Source: Albidovulum litorale (GTDB lineage: Bacteria; Pseudomonadota; Alphaproteobacteria; Rhodobacterales; Rhodobacteraceae). Taken from it: DNA of 64,000 nucleotides. The notes beneath the pieces were generated by a model, which was given only the letters and a program-made list of their open reading frames with translations, made no database searches and was not told where the DNA came from. A program made the translations under genes and the position numbers. The stretch covers positions 682,001 through 746,000 of the forward strand of contig NZ_JAOWKZ010000002.1 in the NCBI RefSeq assembly GCF_025751495.1, given 5' to 3'. Below are positions 26,448-34,490 of the stretch, in pieces (the stretch's first letter is position 1; each line of letters begins with the position of its first letter).

Positions 26448-27242
26448 ATGATGGCCGGAGGCACCGCCTATGACCTGACAGGACCGGCCGATGCGCCGGT
26501 CCTTGTCCTGATCCACGGGCTTGGCCTCAGCCGTGCGACATGGGCGGATGTCGCGCCTGTTCTGGCGCGCGACTACCGGGTGCTGACCTATGATCTGTGC
26601 GGCCATGGCGAAAGTGCCCTGCCGGAACAGATCCCGAGCCTCACGGTACTCTCCGACCAGCTGCGCGACCTGATGGATGCGCTTTCCATTCGCCGCGCCA
26701 CGCTGATCGGCTTTTCACTCGGCGGCATGATCAACCGCCGCTTCGCGATGGATCACCCGGACCGCTGCGACGCGCTGATCATCCTGAATTCACCGCATGA
26801 ACGCTCGCCCGAAGCACAACGGCTGGTCGAGGAGCGTGCGGCAGCGACCGGGGCGGGCGGCCCTGCGGCGACCATCACCGAAACGCTGAAACGCTGGTTT
26901 ACGCCGGGCTTTCGCGAAAGCAATACCAAAACGGTGGACTGGGTCCGTGAGACGGTTCTTGCCAATCACCCGGACAACTACACCAGGCACCGGCAGGTAC
27001 TGGCCTCGGGCGTCGTGGAACTGGTTCGCCCTGCCCCGCCGATCCCGCACCCTTCGCTGGTGATGACCTGCGAGAATGATACGGGCAGCACCCCGGCGAT
27101 GTCCCATGGCATCGCCGCTGAAATCCCCGGCGCAGAAACGATCATCGTCCCGCGCCTGCAACATCTCGGCCTGCTGGAAGAGCCGCAGCTTTTCCTGAAC
27201 CCGATCCTTAGGTTTCTTGGCCGTATCCACGGAAAGGACTGA
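26448..27242 (+). CDS. Alpha/beta-fold hydrolase (TgnD class)
   Basis: 264 residues. Nucleophile Ser90 in GFSLGG, oxyanion HG motif in LIHGLGLS, acid Asp in CENDTGS and base His in RLQHLGLLEEP complete the triad. It resembles 3-oxoadipate enol-lactonase/MhpC-like hydrolases. In trigonelline catabolism an alpha/beta hydrolase splits the N-methylformamido-methylene-succinate; the equivalent deformylating C-N cleavage is a plausible role here. Gaps to neighbours are 3 nt on both sides, so it is tightly cotranscribed. Confidence 0.9.
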   Translation: MMAGGTAYDLTGPADAPVLVLIHGLGLSRATWADVAPVLARDYRVLTYDLCGHGESALPEQIPSLTVLSDQLRDLMDALSIRRATLIGFSLGGMINRRFAMDHPDRCDALIILNSPHERSPEAQRLVEERAAATGAGGPAATITETLKRWFTPGFRESNTKTVDWVRETVLANHPDNYTRHRQVLASGVVELVRPAPPIPHPSLVMTCENDTGSTPAMSHGIAAEIPGAETIIVPRLQHLGLLEEPQLFLNPILRFLGRIHGKD

Positions 27243-27245
27243 ACC

Positions 27246-28934
27246 ATGACAAAGCTGACAGGCGGACAGGCAGCGGTCGAGGCGCTGAAGGCAGAGAAGG
27301 TGGGGCATGTCTTCGGGCTGATCGGTTCGGCGACGATGGAGATGTTCGACGCACTTTACGATGCCTCCGAGATCAGCCTGATCGGTGTGCATGACGAACG
27401 CACCGGCACCCATATGGCTGACGGCTATGCAAGGATGAGCGGCCGGGCGGGCGTGGTGCTGGCGGGCCAGAACGGTCCCGGCGCCACCAACCTTGTCACC
27501 GGGCTCGGGCAGGCCAAGGCCGCCTATTCGCCGGTCGTCTCCATCGCCGGGTCGCTCGCCTCATCGCATGTCTACCGCGATGCCTTTCAGGAGGTTGACC
27601 AGCAGGCGCTCTTCACGCCGATCACCAAGAAAACCTGGACGGCCACGAGCGCCGACCGCGTGCCGGAAATGGTGCGCGAGGCGTTCCGCGTGGCAATGAC
27701 CCCGCGTCGCGGCCCGGTGCAACTGAACCTGCCGCGCGACGTTTTGTCGGCACAGGCGGAGTTCGACAGCTTCCAGACGCCCGAAACCTATCGCAGCCAA
27801 TCCGTGCCCGCCGCGCCCGCCGAGGCCATCGCGCAGGCGGCAAAGATGCTGGCGGGCGCGTCCCGTCCTGTGATCATCGCGGGCGGCGGCATCAAGAATA
27901 CCGGCGGCCAGGTTCAGGCGCTGGCTTTGGCCGAGGCGCTGAACGCCCCCGTCGTCACCTCCCCCGGTCATGGCGATGCGATCCCCTTCGGCCATCCCCT
28001 GAATGCGGGCCAGATGGGCCCGCGCGGCAATATCGTCGCCTCGCGTCTGGTGCGCGAGGCCGATGTGATCCTGGCACTCGGCACGCGGATCGGCTTCAAC
28101 GCCACCTTCTACAGCTATGACAACATCAACCGCGACGCTGCGATCATCCATGTGGAACTCGAACCGACCGCCATCGGCCGCTACTTCCCGGTGGCGCTTG
28201 GCATCTGGGCCGATGCGCCGACGGCCGCCACGCAACTGACCGAGGCCATCGGGCGGATCAGGGACCGCGCCAGCGCCGACAAATGGACGCAAGCCTACAA
28301 GGCCGAGCGTCAGGCCTTTCTCGCCAAGCGCGATGCCGACGCGCAGGTCGATGCGATGCCGATCCATCCATCAGGCCTCTTCAAGACGCTACGCGACGTG
28401 CTGCCCAAGGACGCGGCAGTCACGATGGATGCAGGGACACTCTGCCTTCAGGCCACCGACGCGCTGAACTACTGGACACCGAAAAGCCTGTTCACGCCCC
28501 TCGACTTCGGTCTTGTCGGTTTTTCCTTCGCCTGTGGCCTCGGGATCAAGCTGGCCGCGCCCGACCGGCCCGTGATCAGCCTGATGGGCGATGGCGGTTT
28601 CGGCATGACCGTGTCGGAACTGTCGACCGCCGTGGATCACGGCATTAACACGGTCACGGTGGTGATGAACAACGGCTGCTGGGGCGCCGAGAAGGCCTAT
28701 CAGCGCGACTTCTTCGGCGGGCGCTATATCGGGGCGGACATCTCCAGCCCGCCCTTCGACAAGCTGGCGGAGCTTTACGGCGCCAAGGGCTACCGCGCCG
28801 ATACGCTGAAAGGCATGGCCGAGGCGATCGAGGCGGCTTTGACCTGCAGCAAGCCCGCCGTCATCGACGTGGCCGTGGACCCGGCGGCGCTTTACAGCTT
28901 CCGCCGCGACAGTTTCAAGCACAGGGGGGGCTGA
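27246..28934 (+). CDS. Thiamine-diphosphate enzyme, sulfoacetaldehyde-acetyltransferase/acetolactate-synthase-like
   Basis: 562 residues with three domains: PYR (catalytic Glu in VHDERTGTHMADGYAR), central NAD/FAD-like domain (IAGGGIKNTGGQ), and PP (GDGGFGMTVSEL ... NN for Mg-ThDP). The N-terminus (FGLIGSA, QNGPGATN, FQEVDQ) and the C-terminal SFRRDSFKH remind me strongly of Xsc, which cleaves sulfoacetaldehyde with phosphate. But there is no pta, taurine or sulfite gene nearby, so a related C-C cleavage or ligation on an aldehyde or 2-oxo acid from this pathway is the safer call. Confidence 0.8.
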   Translation: MTKLTGGQAAVEALKAEKVGHVFGLIGSATMEMFDALYDASEISLIGVHDERTGTHMADGYARMSGRAGVVLAGQNGPGATNLVTGLGQAKAAYSPVVSIAGSLASSHVYRDAFQEVDQQALFTPITKKTWTATSADRVPEMVREAFRVAMTPRRGPVQLNLPRDVLSAQAEFDSFQTPETYRSQSVPAAPAEAIAQAAKMLAGASRPVIIAGGGIKNTGGQVQALALAEALNAPVVTSPGHGDAIPFGHPLNAGQMGPRGNIVASRLVREADVILALGTRIGFNATFYSYDNINRDAAIIHVELEPTAIGRYFPVALGIWADAPTAATQLTEAIGRIRDRASADKWTQAYKAERQAFLAKRDADAQVDAMPIHPSGLFKTLRDVLPKDAAVTMDAGTLCLQATDALNYWTPKSLFTPLDFGLVGFSFACGLGIKLAAPDRPVISLMGDGGFGMTVSELSTAVDHGINTVTVVMNNGCWGAEKAYQRDFFGGRYIGADISSPPFDKLAELYGAKGYRADTLKGMAEAIEAALTCSKPAVIDVAVDPAALYSFRRDSFKHRGG

Positions 28935-28935
28935 G

Positions 28936-29304
28936 ATGGCCGACAAGAAGTATCCCGCGACCGAGGCGCAGCGCGCCACCGGCGACTGGAACCCGATGTG
29001 GGACACATTGGCCGAGATGGACCCGGACTATCTGGAAACCTTCCTCGCCTTCCGCGCCGTGCCGCAGACCAAGGGGCCACTCCCGCAGAAATACAAGGAA
29101 CTGATCTTCATCGCGATCAACGTCGCCACGACCCATCTCTGGCCCTCGGGCGTGCGGCGACACATCCAGAACGCGCTGAAGGCCGGGGCGACCAAGGAGG
29201 AAATTCTTGAGGTCATGCAGTTGACTTCGATCATGGGCATCCATTCCATGGCGCTCGGCGTGCCGATCCTGATGGAGGAGGTGGAGCGCCACGACAAGGA
29301 TTAG
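28936..29304 (+). CDS. Carboxymuconolactone decarboxylase-like (AhpD-fold) protein
   Basis: 122 residues, small all-helical CMD family member: PLPQKYKELIFIAINVATTH, VRRHIQNALKAGATKEEILEVMQLTSIMGIHSM. The redox CxxC of AhpD is absent (ATTHLW at that place), so a peroxidase-type reductase role is unlikely. It is closer to the non-redox 4-carboxymuconolactone decarboxylase group, which handle lactones or 3-oxoacids. It begins 1 nt after the ThDP enzyme's stop. Confidence 0.82.
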   Translation: MADKKYPATEAQRATGDWNPMWDTLAEMDPDYLETFLAFRAVPQTKGPLPQKYKELIFIAINVATTHLWPSGVRRHIQNALKAGATKEEILEVMQLTSIMGIHSMALGVPILMEEVERHDKD

Positions 29305-29314
29305 GGAGGGGCAG

Positions 29315-30298
29315 ATGGCCGAGGAACACGACCGTTCGATGATGGAAAACCTCTACTGGTGGGGCATCCCCACCCTGTTCCGCTGCCCGAACGAACCGCC
29401 CGAAGGCGCCGATATCGCCCTTGTCGGTGTGCCCCATTCCACCGGCAACGGTACGACCGAACGCGACCAGCATCTGGGACCGCGCGCCTTGCGCCATGTC
29501 TCGGCCGTGCAACGCCGGGTTCATGGTGAGTTCCGGATCAACCCGTGGGAGGCGGCGAAGATCGTCGATGTGGGCGACGTGCCCTTCCCCCGCGCCAATG
29601 ACAACGAAGACTGCATCCAGCAGATCACCGATTTCTACACACGCATCGACGCGGCGGGCGCGCGGCCCGTCTCGGTCGGCGGCGATCATTCGATCACCGG
29701 CGGCATTGTTCAGGCGCTTGGGCGTGGCAAGATCGCGGGCGGCGAACCCGTCAGCTTCCTCCATCTCGACGCCCATACCGACGTCTTTACCAAGGTCGAC
29801 CATTTCCTTGGCGCGGAGAAATCGGCCGCCCATTGGGGCGCGTACCTCGCCGATCAGGGGCAGGTCGATCCGACGAGGTCCATGCAGATCGGGCTTCGGG
29901 GCCATCCCCGCACGCTCGACTGGCTGCAGCCATCCTACGATTACGGCTACAATGTCGTGACGATGAAAGAGTTCCGCCAACGCGGGCTGGCCGATGTCAT
30001 CGCCCAGATCAAGGAGGTGCTGGCGGGCCGTCCGGTCTATATCACCTTCGACCTCGACTGCCTCGACCCGACCATCGCGCCCGGTGTGTCCAATCTGGAA
30101 CCTGGCGCGAAAGGCTTTGATATCGACGAGGCGGTGGGCCTATTGCGCGCGGCGCGGGGCATGAACATCGTTGGCGGCGATGTGGTCTGCATGATGCCCA
30201 CGAAGGACAGCCCCAACAATACCACCGCGCTTTCGGCCGGGGCTGTGATGTTCGAGATAATCTCCTTGATCGCCGAAAACCGGACCGGCCCTGCCTGA
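29315..30298 (+). CDS. Ureohydrolase (agmatinase/arginase family)
   Basis: 327 residues. The binuclear Mn ligands are all visible: His125 (VGGDHS), Asp152/His154/Asp156 (LDAHTD) and the two Asp of FDLDCLDP. The family hydrolyses guanidino or formimino C-N bonds (agmatine, guanidinobutyrate, formiminoglutamate, guanidinopropionate). The ATG lies 10 nt after the CMD gene and it is the last gene of the run. Which guanidino or amidino substrate it uses is not clear; agmatinase is only the nearest label. Confidence 0.88.
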   Translation: MAEEHDRSMMENLYWWGIPTLFRCPNEPPEGADIALVGVPHSTGNGTTERDQHLGPRALRHVSAVQRRVHGEFRINPWEAAKIVDVGDVPFPRANDNEDCIQQITDFYTRIDAAGARPVSVGGDHSITGGIVQALGRGKIAGGEPVSFLHLDAHTDVFTKVDHFLGAEKSAAHWGAYLADQGQVDPTRSMQIGLRGHPRTLDWLQPSYDYGYNVVTMKEFRQRGLADVIAQIKEVLAGRPVYITFDLDCLDPTIAPGVSNLEPGAKGFDIDEAVGLLRAARGMNIVGGDVVCMMPTKDSPNNTTALSAGAVMFEIISLIAENRTGPA

Positions 30299-30331
30299 TG
30301 CGTTACCGTGCGCATTTGGTGAGACTCACAA

Positions 30332-31858
30332 TCAGGTGTCGAGCAGAATGTTGAACTCGCCCCGAATTCGCGCCTCGGCGTCATGTGACAGGTAGTCCGG
30401 CCTGTGGGTGTCGAGGATATTGCGCGCCGCCTTGCGTGCCCGCACCCAGGCATCGCTCTGGCCCTTTTCGGCCCAGGTGACGGGCGCGTCGCGGTCGGCA
30501 TAACGCGGATAAAAGTAATCGCGCTGCATGGCGGCGATCGTGTGCGCGCCGCCAAGGAAATGCCCCGCCCCGGTGACCGCTTCACAGATCGCGTCGAAGC
30601 CGAGTGTTTCCTCGTTGACCTCGACACCCCTTAGGGTGCGGTAGATCATCGAATGCATCTCGTCATCCAGAATGAACGCCTCGAACGACGCGCCCAGAAG
30701 CGAGGCCATCATGCCCGAGCTCTCATAGATGAGGTTGCCGCCCGCCAGCCCGGCGGCGAGCGACGACATTGCCTTTTCTACCCCATATTGCGCGTCGATA
30801 GCCTTGGCATCTGTCATGGAAGACGCGACACCCGACGGCAGACCGAGCCAGTTCGATATCTGCGCCGAGGCCGCGTTCATCACCGAAATCTCGCCACCGC
30901 CGCCGCAGAACGCTCCGGTTCGCAGGTCGATGACCAAGGGCCAATTGGAAAAGACCATCGGATAACCGGGCTGGATCACGTTCACCATGATCAGGCTCGC
31001 CAGCGTTTCGGCCAGCGATTGGGCGAGGAAGCCCGCAAGCGTCGCCGGTGCCGTAGCCCCCGATTGCGCTGCCGTGATGCAGGAAATCGGCAACCCATGC
31101 TCCATGCAGGCCAGAGTCACTTCCACCGCGTCCTCGCCGAACCGCATGGGTGAGATGACCGGGCTGATATGGGCCTTGAGAAAAGGAGTCCTTCGGAAAT
31201 CTCCCTCCTTTCCGAGTGCCATATCGACCATCCGCAGGATCGGCGCCACATGTTCGGCCAGCGTGAACGAGGTCGCGACTGGCTTCGTTGTGCCTTTCAA
31301 AAGCGCGAATACCGTATTCACGTCCAGATCGAACGGGTCGGCCATGTCCGTCGCGACGCAGCAGCGGGTGAACCAACTCACATTCGTCAACGTGTCCTGC
31401 AAGCGGGTAAAGTCGTAAAGGTCGCGCAATGTGGAGGGGCGATAGTGCCCGGTATCTAGATCAAGCGTCTGGACCGCCGCTCCGCCAGTGCCGAAATGCA
31501 CCCGCTCTCCGCCGACATGAATCGATCGGGCGGGATCGCGGCCATGAAAGGTAAACTCCTTAGCCGCGACACGGATCGCACATTCCACCATCCCGCGCGG
31601 GAAAAGAATGCGGTTGCCCGATCGCTCTGCGCCATGATCCAGGAACCTCCGGGCAAGGATTGGCGGAACCTCGCCCATGCCGAGTTCGGCCAAAAGACGT
31701 ATCGCAGTCTCATAGATCGCGATGATCTCGGGCTCGCTCAAGGGTTTGTAGACCCCGCCGAGCTGGCCCGGTGGGCAGGGATTGACCTCGGGCGGCGCCG
31801 CGCGCTTCGCAACCCGTTCTGCACGGCCCCCAGCCCGTCTGCCCGACATCCCCGTCAT
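30332..31858 (-). CDS. Trimethylamine methyltransferase family (MttB-like, non-pyrrolysine) protein
   Basis: 508 residues from ATG 31858, where GGAG lies 7 nt upstream; in-frame ATG 31870 and TTG 31876 are less supported. MttB/MtgB superfamily TIM barrel: ETAIRLLAELGMGEVPP, VHFGTGGAAVQTLDLDTG, KAHISPVISPMRFGEDAVE, GGGGEISVMNAASAQI and DYLSHDAEARIRGEF. There is no in-frame amber codon, so it belongs to the large class that uses other N-methyl compounds (glycine betaine, proline betaine, carnitine) rather than trimethylamine. No corrinoid protein or its methyltransferase partner is encoded nearby. Divergent from the FAD/GcvT gene. Confidence 0.88.
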   Translation of the reverse strand: MTGMSGRRAGGRAERVAKRAAPPEVNPCPPGQLGGVYKPLSEPEIIAIYETAIRLLAELGMGEVPPILARRFLDHGAERSGNRILFPRGMVECAIRVAAKEFTFHGRDPARSIHVGGERVHFGTGGAAVQTLDLDTGHYRPSTLRDLYDFTRLQDTLTNVSWFTRCCVATDMADPFDLDVNTVFALLKGTTKPVATSFTLAEHVAPILRMVDMALGKEGDFRRTPFLKAHISPVISPMRFGEDAVEVTLACMEHGLPISCITAAQSGATAPATLAGFLAQSLAETLASLIMVNVIQPGYPMVFSNWPLVIDLRTGAFCGGGGEISVMNAASAQISNWLGLPSGVASSMTDAKAIDAQYGVEKAMSSLAAGLAGGNLIYESSGMMASLLGASFEAFILDDEMHSMIYRTLRGVEVNEETLGFDAICEAVTGAGHFLGGAHTIAAMQRDYFYPRYADRDAPVTWAEKGQSDAWVRARKAARNILDTHRPDYLSHDAEARIRGEFNILLDT

Positions 31859-31941
31859 CGCTCGCTCCATGTGCAATGCGTTCAGTTACGCGCGGAGGAA
31901 CGCGGCCTGACAAGCCCGGAGTTCCAGTTTCAAGATTTCTA

Positions 31942-31970
31942 CGAATTGCGAAGGAAATTCGAAACTTGTC
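31942..31970. promoter_or_regulatory. Inverted repeat between the MttB-like and DMGDH-like genes
   Basis: CGAATT (31942-31947) and AATTCG (31956-31961) with an 8-nt spacer, flanked by CAAGATTTC (31931) and GAAACTTG (31961-31968) that continue the symmetry with one bulge. TTCGAA lies at 31958-31963. It sits in the 183-nt divergent spacer; candidate operator, possibly for the same regulator as at 22634. Confidence 0.45.
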
Positions 31971-32041
31971 GTCACGCCGTTGACCGGATGGCGGGCCCTG
32001 CCGCAACTCATTTGAAAGTACAACTGCCCGGAGTTCCGCAG

Positions 32042-34462
32042 ATGAAGACCCAGACCCGCGTTGTCGTGATCGGCGGCGGTATCGCCGGATGCTCGACGCT
32101 TTACCACCTGACTAAGGAAGGCTGGACCGATGTCGTGCTGGTGGAGCGCAATGAACTGACCTCAGGCACCACTTGGCATTCCGCCGCGCAGGTCACGAAT
32201 TTCGGCATGAACCAGACCATGGTCGGTCTGAAAAGCCATTCGATCCGGCTTTACAAGGAACTAGCCGAAGACCCCGAATACCCGATCAACTACCACCACG
32301 GCGATGGCGGCATCCGGCTGGCCAATACCGAGCGGGTGATGGAGGGCTATCGCCATTTCGCCTCGATGGCGAAGGGAATGGGCGTCAATTTCGAGGTGAT
32401 CGACGCGGCCGAATGTGCACGGCGCCATCCGCTGATCTCAACCGACAACCTCATCGGCGGGCTTTGGGACCCGCTCGACGGCGATATCGACCCCGCCCAG
32501 CTTTGCCAGGCGCTCGCCCGCCGCGCCCGCAAGGCCGGGGCCGAGGTCTATCGTAATACTCCCGTCACCGGGCTCACGCAGCACAAGGACGATAGCTGGA
32601 CGGTCCATACTGAAAATGGCGACATCCATTGCGAGATCGTCGTCAATGCCTGTGGCTACCGAGTGAATGAGGTCGGTGCGATGATGGGCGTCCACCATCC
32701 CGTCGCCTCGATGGAACACCAGTATTTCCTGACCGAGGAGATTCCCGCGATCCGCGAGGCAGGCCACCGCATGCCGCTGCTGCGCTGCCCGATCAGCGAT
32801 TATTACTGTCGGCAGGAAAAGAACGGCCTTCTGGTCGGGTTCTACGAACAGGGTTGCAAGACCTGGGGCATGGACGGGATCGACCCGAATTTCGTCAACG
32901 CGCTCTGCCCCGACGACCTCGACCGCGTGACCGATGTTCTGGAAGGCGCCTTTGCCCGGATGCCAGCGCTGATGGAGGTGGGCATCCATACCGTCGTCAA
33001 CGGACCGATTACATACACGATCGACGGCGCGCCGCTGGTCGGCCCCATCCCCGGCAAACGCAACGCCTTCTGCATCATCGGTCTGCGCGCAGGTCTCGGC
33101 GAAGGGGGCGGCCATGGCTGGCTTCTGGCGCAGCAGATCGTTCATGGCGAGGCCTGCTACGATACCTGGTGCCTCGATCCCCGCCGCTTCACCGGCCATG
33201 CCAATGTCGAACTGACCGCGCTGAAGGCCATCGAGGATTACCAGAACGAATTCCGCTTCCACTTCCCGCATGAACACCGCCCGGCCGGTCGTCCGATGAA
33301 GACAACCCCGCTGACCCCGATTCTCGCCGCCGAGGGGGCGGAGTTCGGCACGGTCAACGGTTGGGAGCGGATGGCCTATATCAAACCCTCCGCCGATTTC
33401 CACGAAACCCACTCCTTCCGCTTCACCGAAGCCTTCGATGTGGTGGCCAAGGAGATCAAATCACTGCAAGCGAGCGTCGGACTTACCGAGGTGAACGGCT
33501 TCAACCGGATCGAGATCACCGGTACGGATGCGCGTGACTGGCTCGACACGATGTTCTGCGGGCAGGTGACGAAAAAGCCGGGCCGCGTCGGTCTCGGCTA
33601 CCTCCTCAATCACCATGGCTGCGTGAAGGGCGAGGCGACGCTTGCCAATCTCGACGCGGAAACCATCTGGTACGGCTCGGCGGCGGCGTCGGAATGGCAT
33701 GACATGGACTGGCTCCGGGCGCATTTGCCGAAAGGCAAAGACATTCAACTCCGTTCGCTGACCAACGACTATACCATCTTGGTCCTTGCCGGACCGAAAT
33801 CGCGCGATGTGCTTGCGGCGGCATCGCGCGGTGACTGGTCGGCGGCGGGGTTCCCCTGGCTCGCGGTTCGCCGAGCATTCGTCGGCATCGCGCCGGCCGT
33901 GGTAATGGCCGTCAGTTTCTCGGGCGAACTCGCCTATGAAATTCATGTACCCAATGCCTTGCTCTATTCCGCCTATCTCGCGCTCAGGAAGGTGGGCGAG
34001 GCGCATGGGCTCACGCTCTTTGGCTCCCAAGCCGTTGAGTCCATGCGCCTCGAAAAAGGTTATCTGCACTGGAAGGCCGACCTCATTACCGAATTTGACC
34101 CGTTCGAGACCGGCCTTCATCGCTTCGTCGATCTATCCAAACCCGATTTCATCGGCAAAGCGGCGCTTGGGCGGCGAAAGGCAGAGGGCACGCGCCGCCA
34201 GCTCGTGTCGCTGGTGCTCGACTGCACCCACGCGCCAGCGCATGGCGGAGACAGCGTGGTGATGGAAGGCAGCGTCGTTGGCACTGTCACTTCGGCAGGA
34301 TGGGGGCATAGGGTAGGGCGCAACATCGCCTATGCGTTCGTTGATCCCGGATTTGCGGCAGAGGGAACAAGCCTGACCGTAGAGGTCATCGGGGAACCGG
34401 TACCCGCAGTCGTCATCGACGCCGCACTCTATGATCCGCAGAATCTTCTTGTCCGCGCGTGA
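32042..34462 (+). CDS. FAD-dependent oxidoreductase with GcvT domains (dimethylglycine/sarcosine dehydrogenase type)
   Basis: 806 residues from ATG 32042 (MKTQTRVVVIGGGIAGC). N-terminal FAD/DAO domain with the GGGIAG dinucleotide motif; His46 in SGTTWHSA matches the histidine that covalently holds FAD in dimethylglycine dehydrogenase. A middle domain (GWERMAYIKP) and C-terminal GcvT domains (about 440-806, with LQASVGLTEVNGFNRIEI and a LRLEKGY-like SMRLEKGYLHW) bind tetrahydrofolate and accept the methyl carbon. It oxidatively demethylates an N-methyl or N,N-dimethyl amino acid. The divergent MttB-like gene suggests consecutive demethylations of one substrate. Confidence 0.9.
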   Translation: MKTQTRVVVIGGGIAGCSTLYHLTKEGWTDVVLVERNELTSGTTWHSAAQVTNFGMNQTMVGLKSHSIRLYKELAEDPEYPINYHHGDGGIRLANTERVMEGYRHFASMAKGMGVNFEVIDAAECARRHPLISTDNLIGGLWDPLDGDIDPAQLCQALARRARKAGAEVYRNTPVTGLTQHKDDSWTVHTENGDIHCEIVVNACGYRVNEVGAMMGVHHPVASMEHQYFLTEEIPAIREAGHRMPLLRCPISDYYCRQEKNGLLVGFYEQGCKTWGMDGIDPNFVNALCPDDLDRVTDVLEGAFARMPALMEVGIHTVVNGPITYTIDGAPLVGPIPGKRNAFCIIGLRAGLGEGGGHGWLLAQQIVHGEACYDTWCLDPRRFTGHANVELTALKAIEDYQNEFRFHFPHEHRPAGRPMKTTPLTPILAAEGAEFGTVNGWERMAYIKPSADFHETHSFRFTEAFDVVAKEIKSLQASVGLTEVNGFNRIEITGTDARDWLDTMFCGQVTKKPGRVGLGYLLNHHGCVKGEATLANLDAETIWYGSAAASEWHDMDWLRAHLPKGKDIQLRSLTNDYTILVLAGPKSRDVLAAASRGDWSAAGFPWLAVRRAFVGIAPAVVMAVSFSGELAYEIHVPNALLYSAYLALRKVGEAHGLTLFGSQAVESMRLEKGYLHWKADLITEFDPFETGLHRFVDLSKPDFIGKAALGRRKAEGTRRQLVSLVLDCTHAPAHGGDSVVMEGSVVGTVTSAGWGHRVGRNIAYAFVDPGFAAEGTSLTVEVIGEPVPAVVIDAALYDPQNLLVRA

Positions 34463-34490
34463 GTCCGCATCTGTGAAGGGGTCGCCTCCG

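Noticed and set aside
27246-28934. Calling the ThDP enzyme sulfoacetaldehyde acetyltransferase (xsc)
   Set aside because: No taurine, sulfite or phosphotransacetylase genes are present and the resemblance is only partial by eye.
31496-32041. Longer N-terminus for the FAD/GcvT protein, antisense to the MttB-like gene
   Set aside because: The FAD-binding motif follows ATG 32042 at the normal distance; the upstream part is antisense coding of the methyltransferase.
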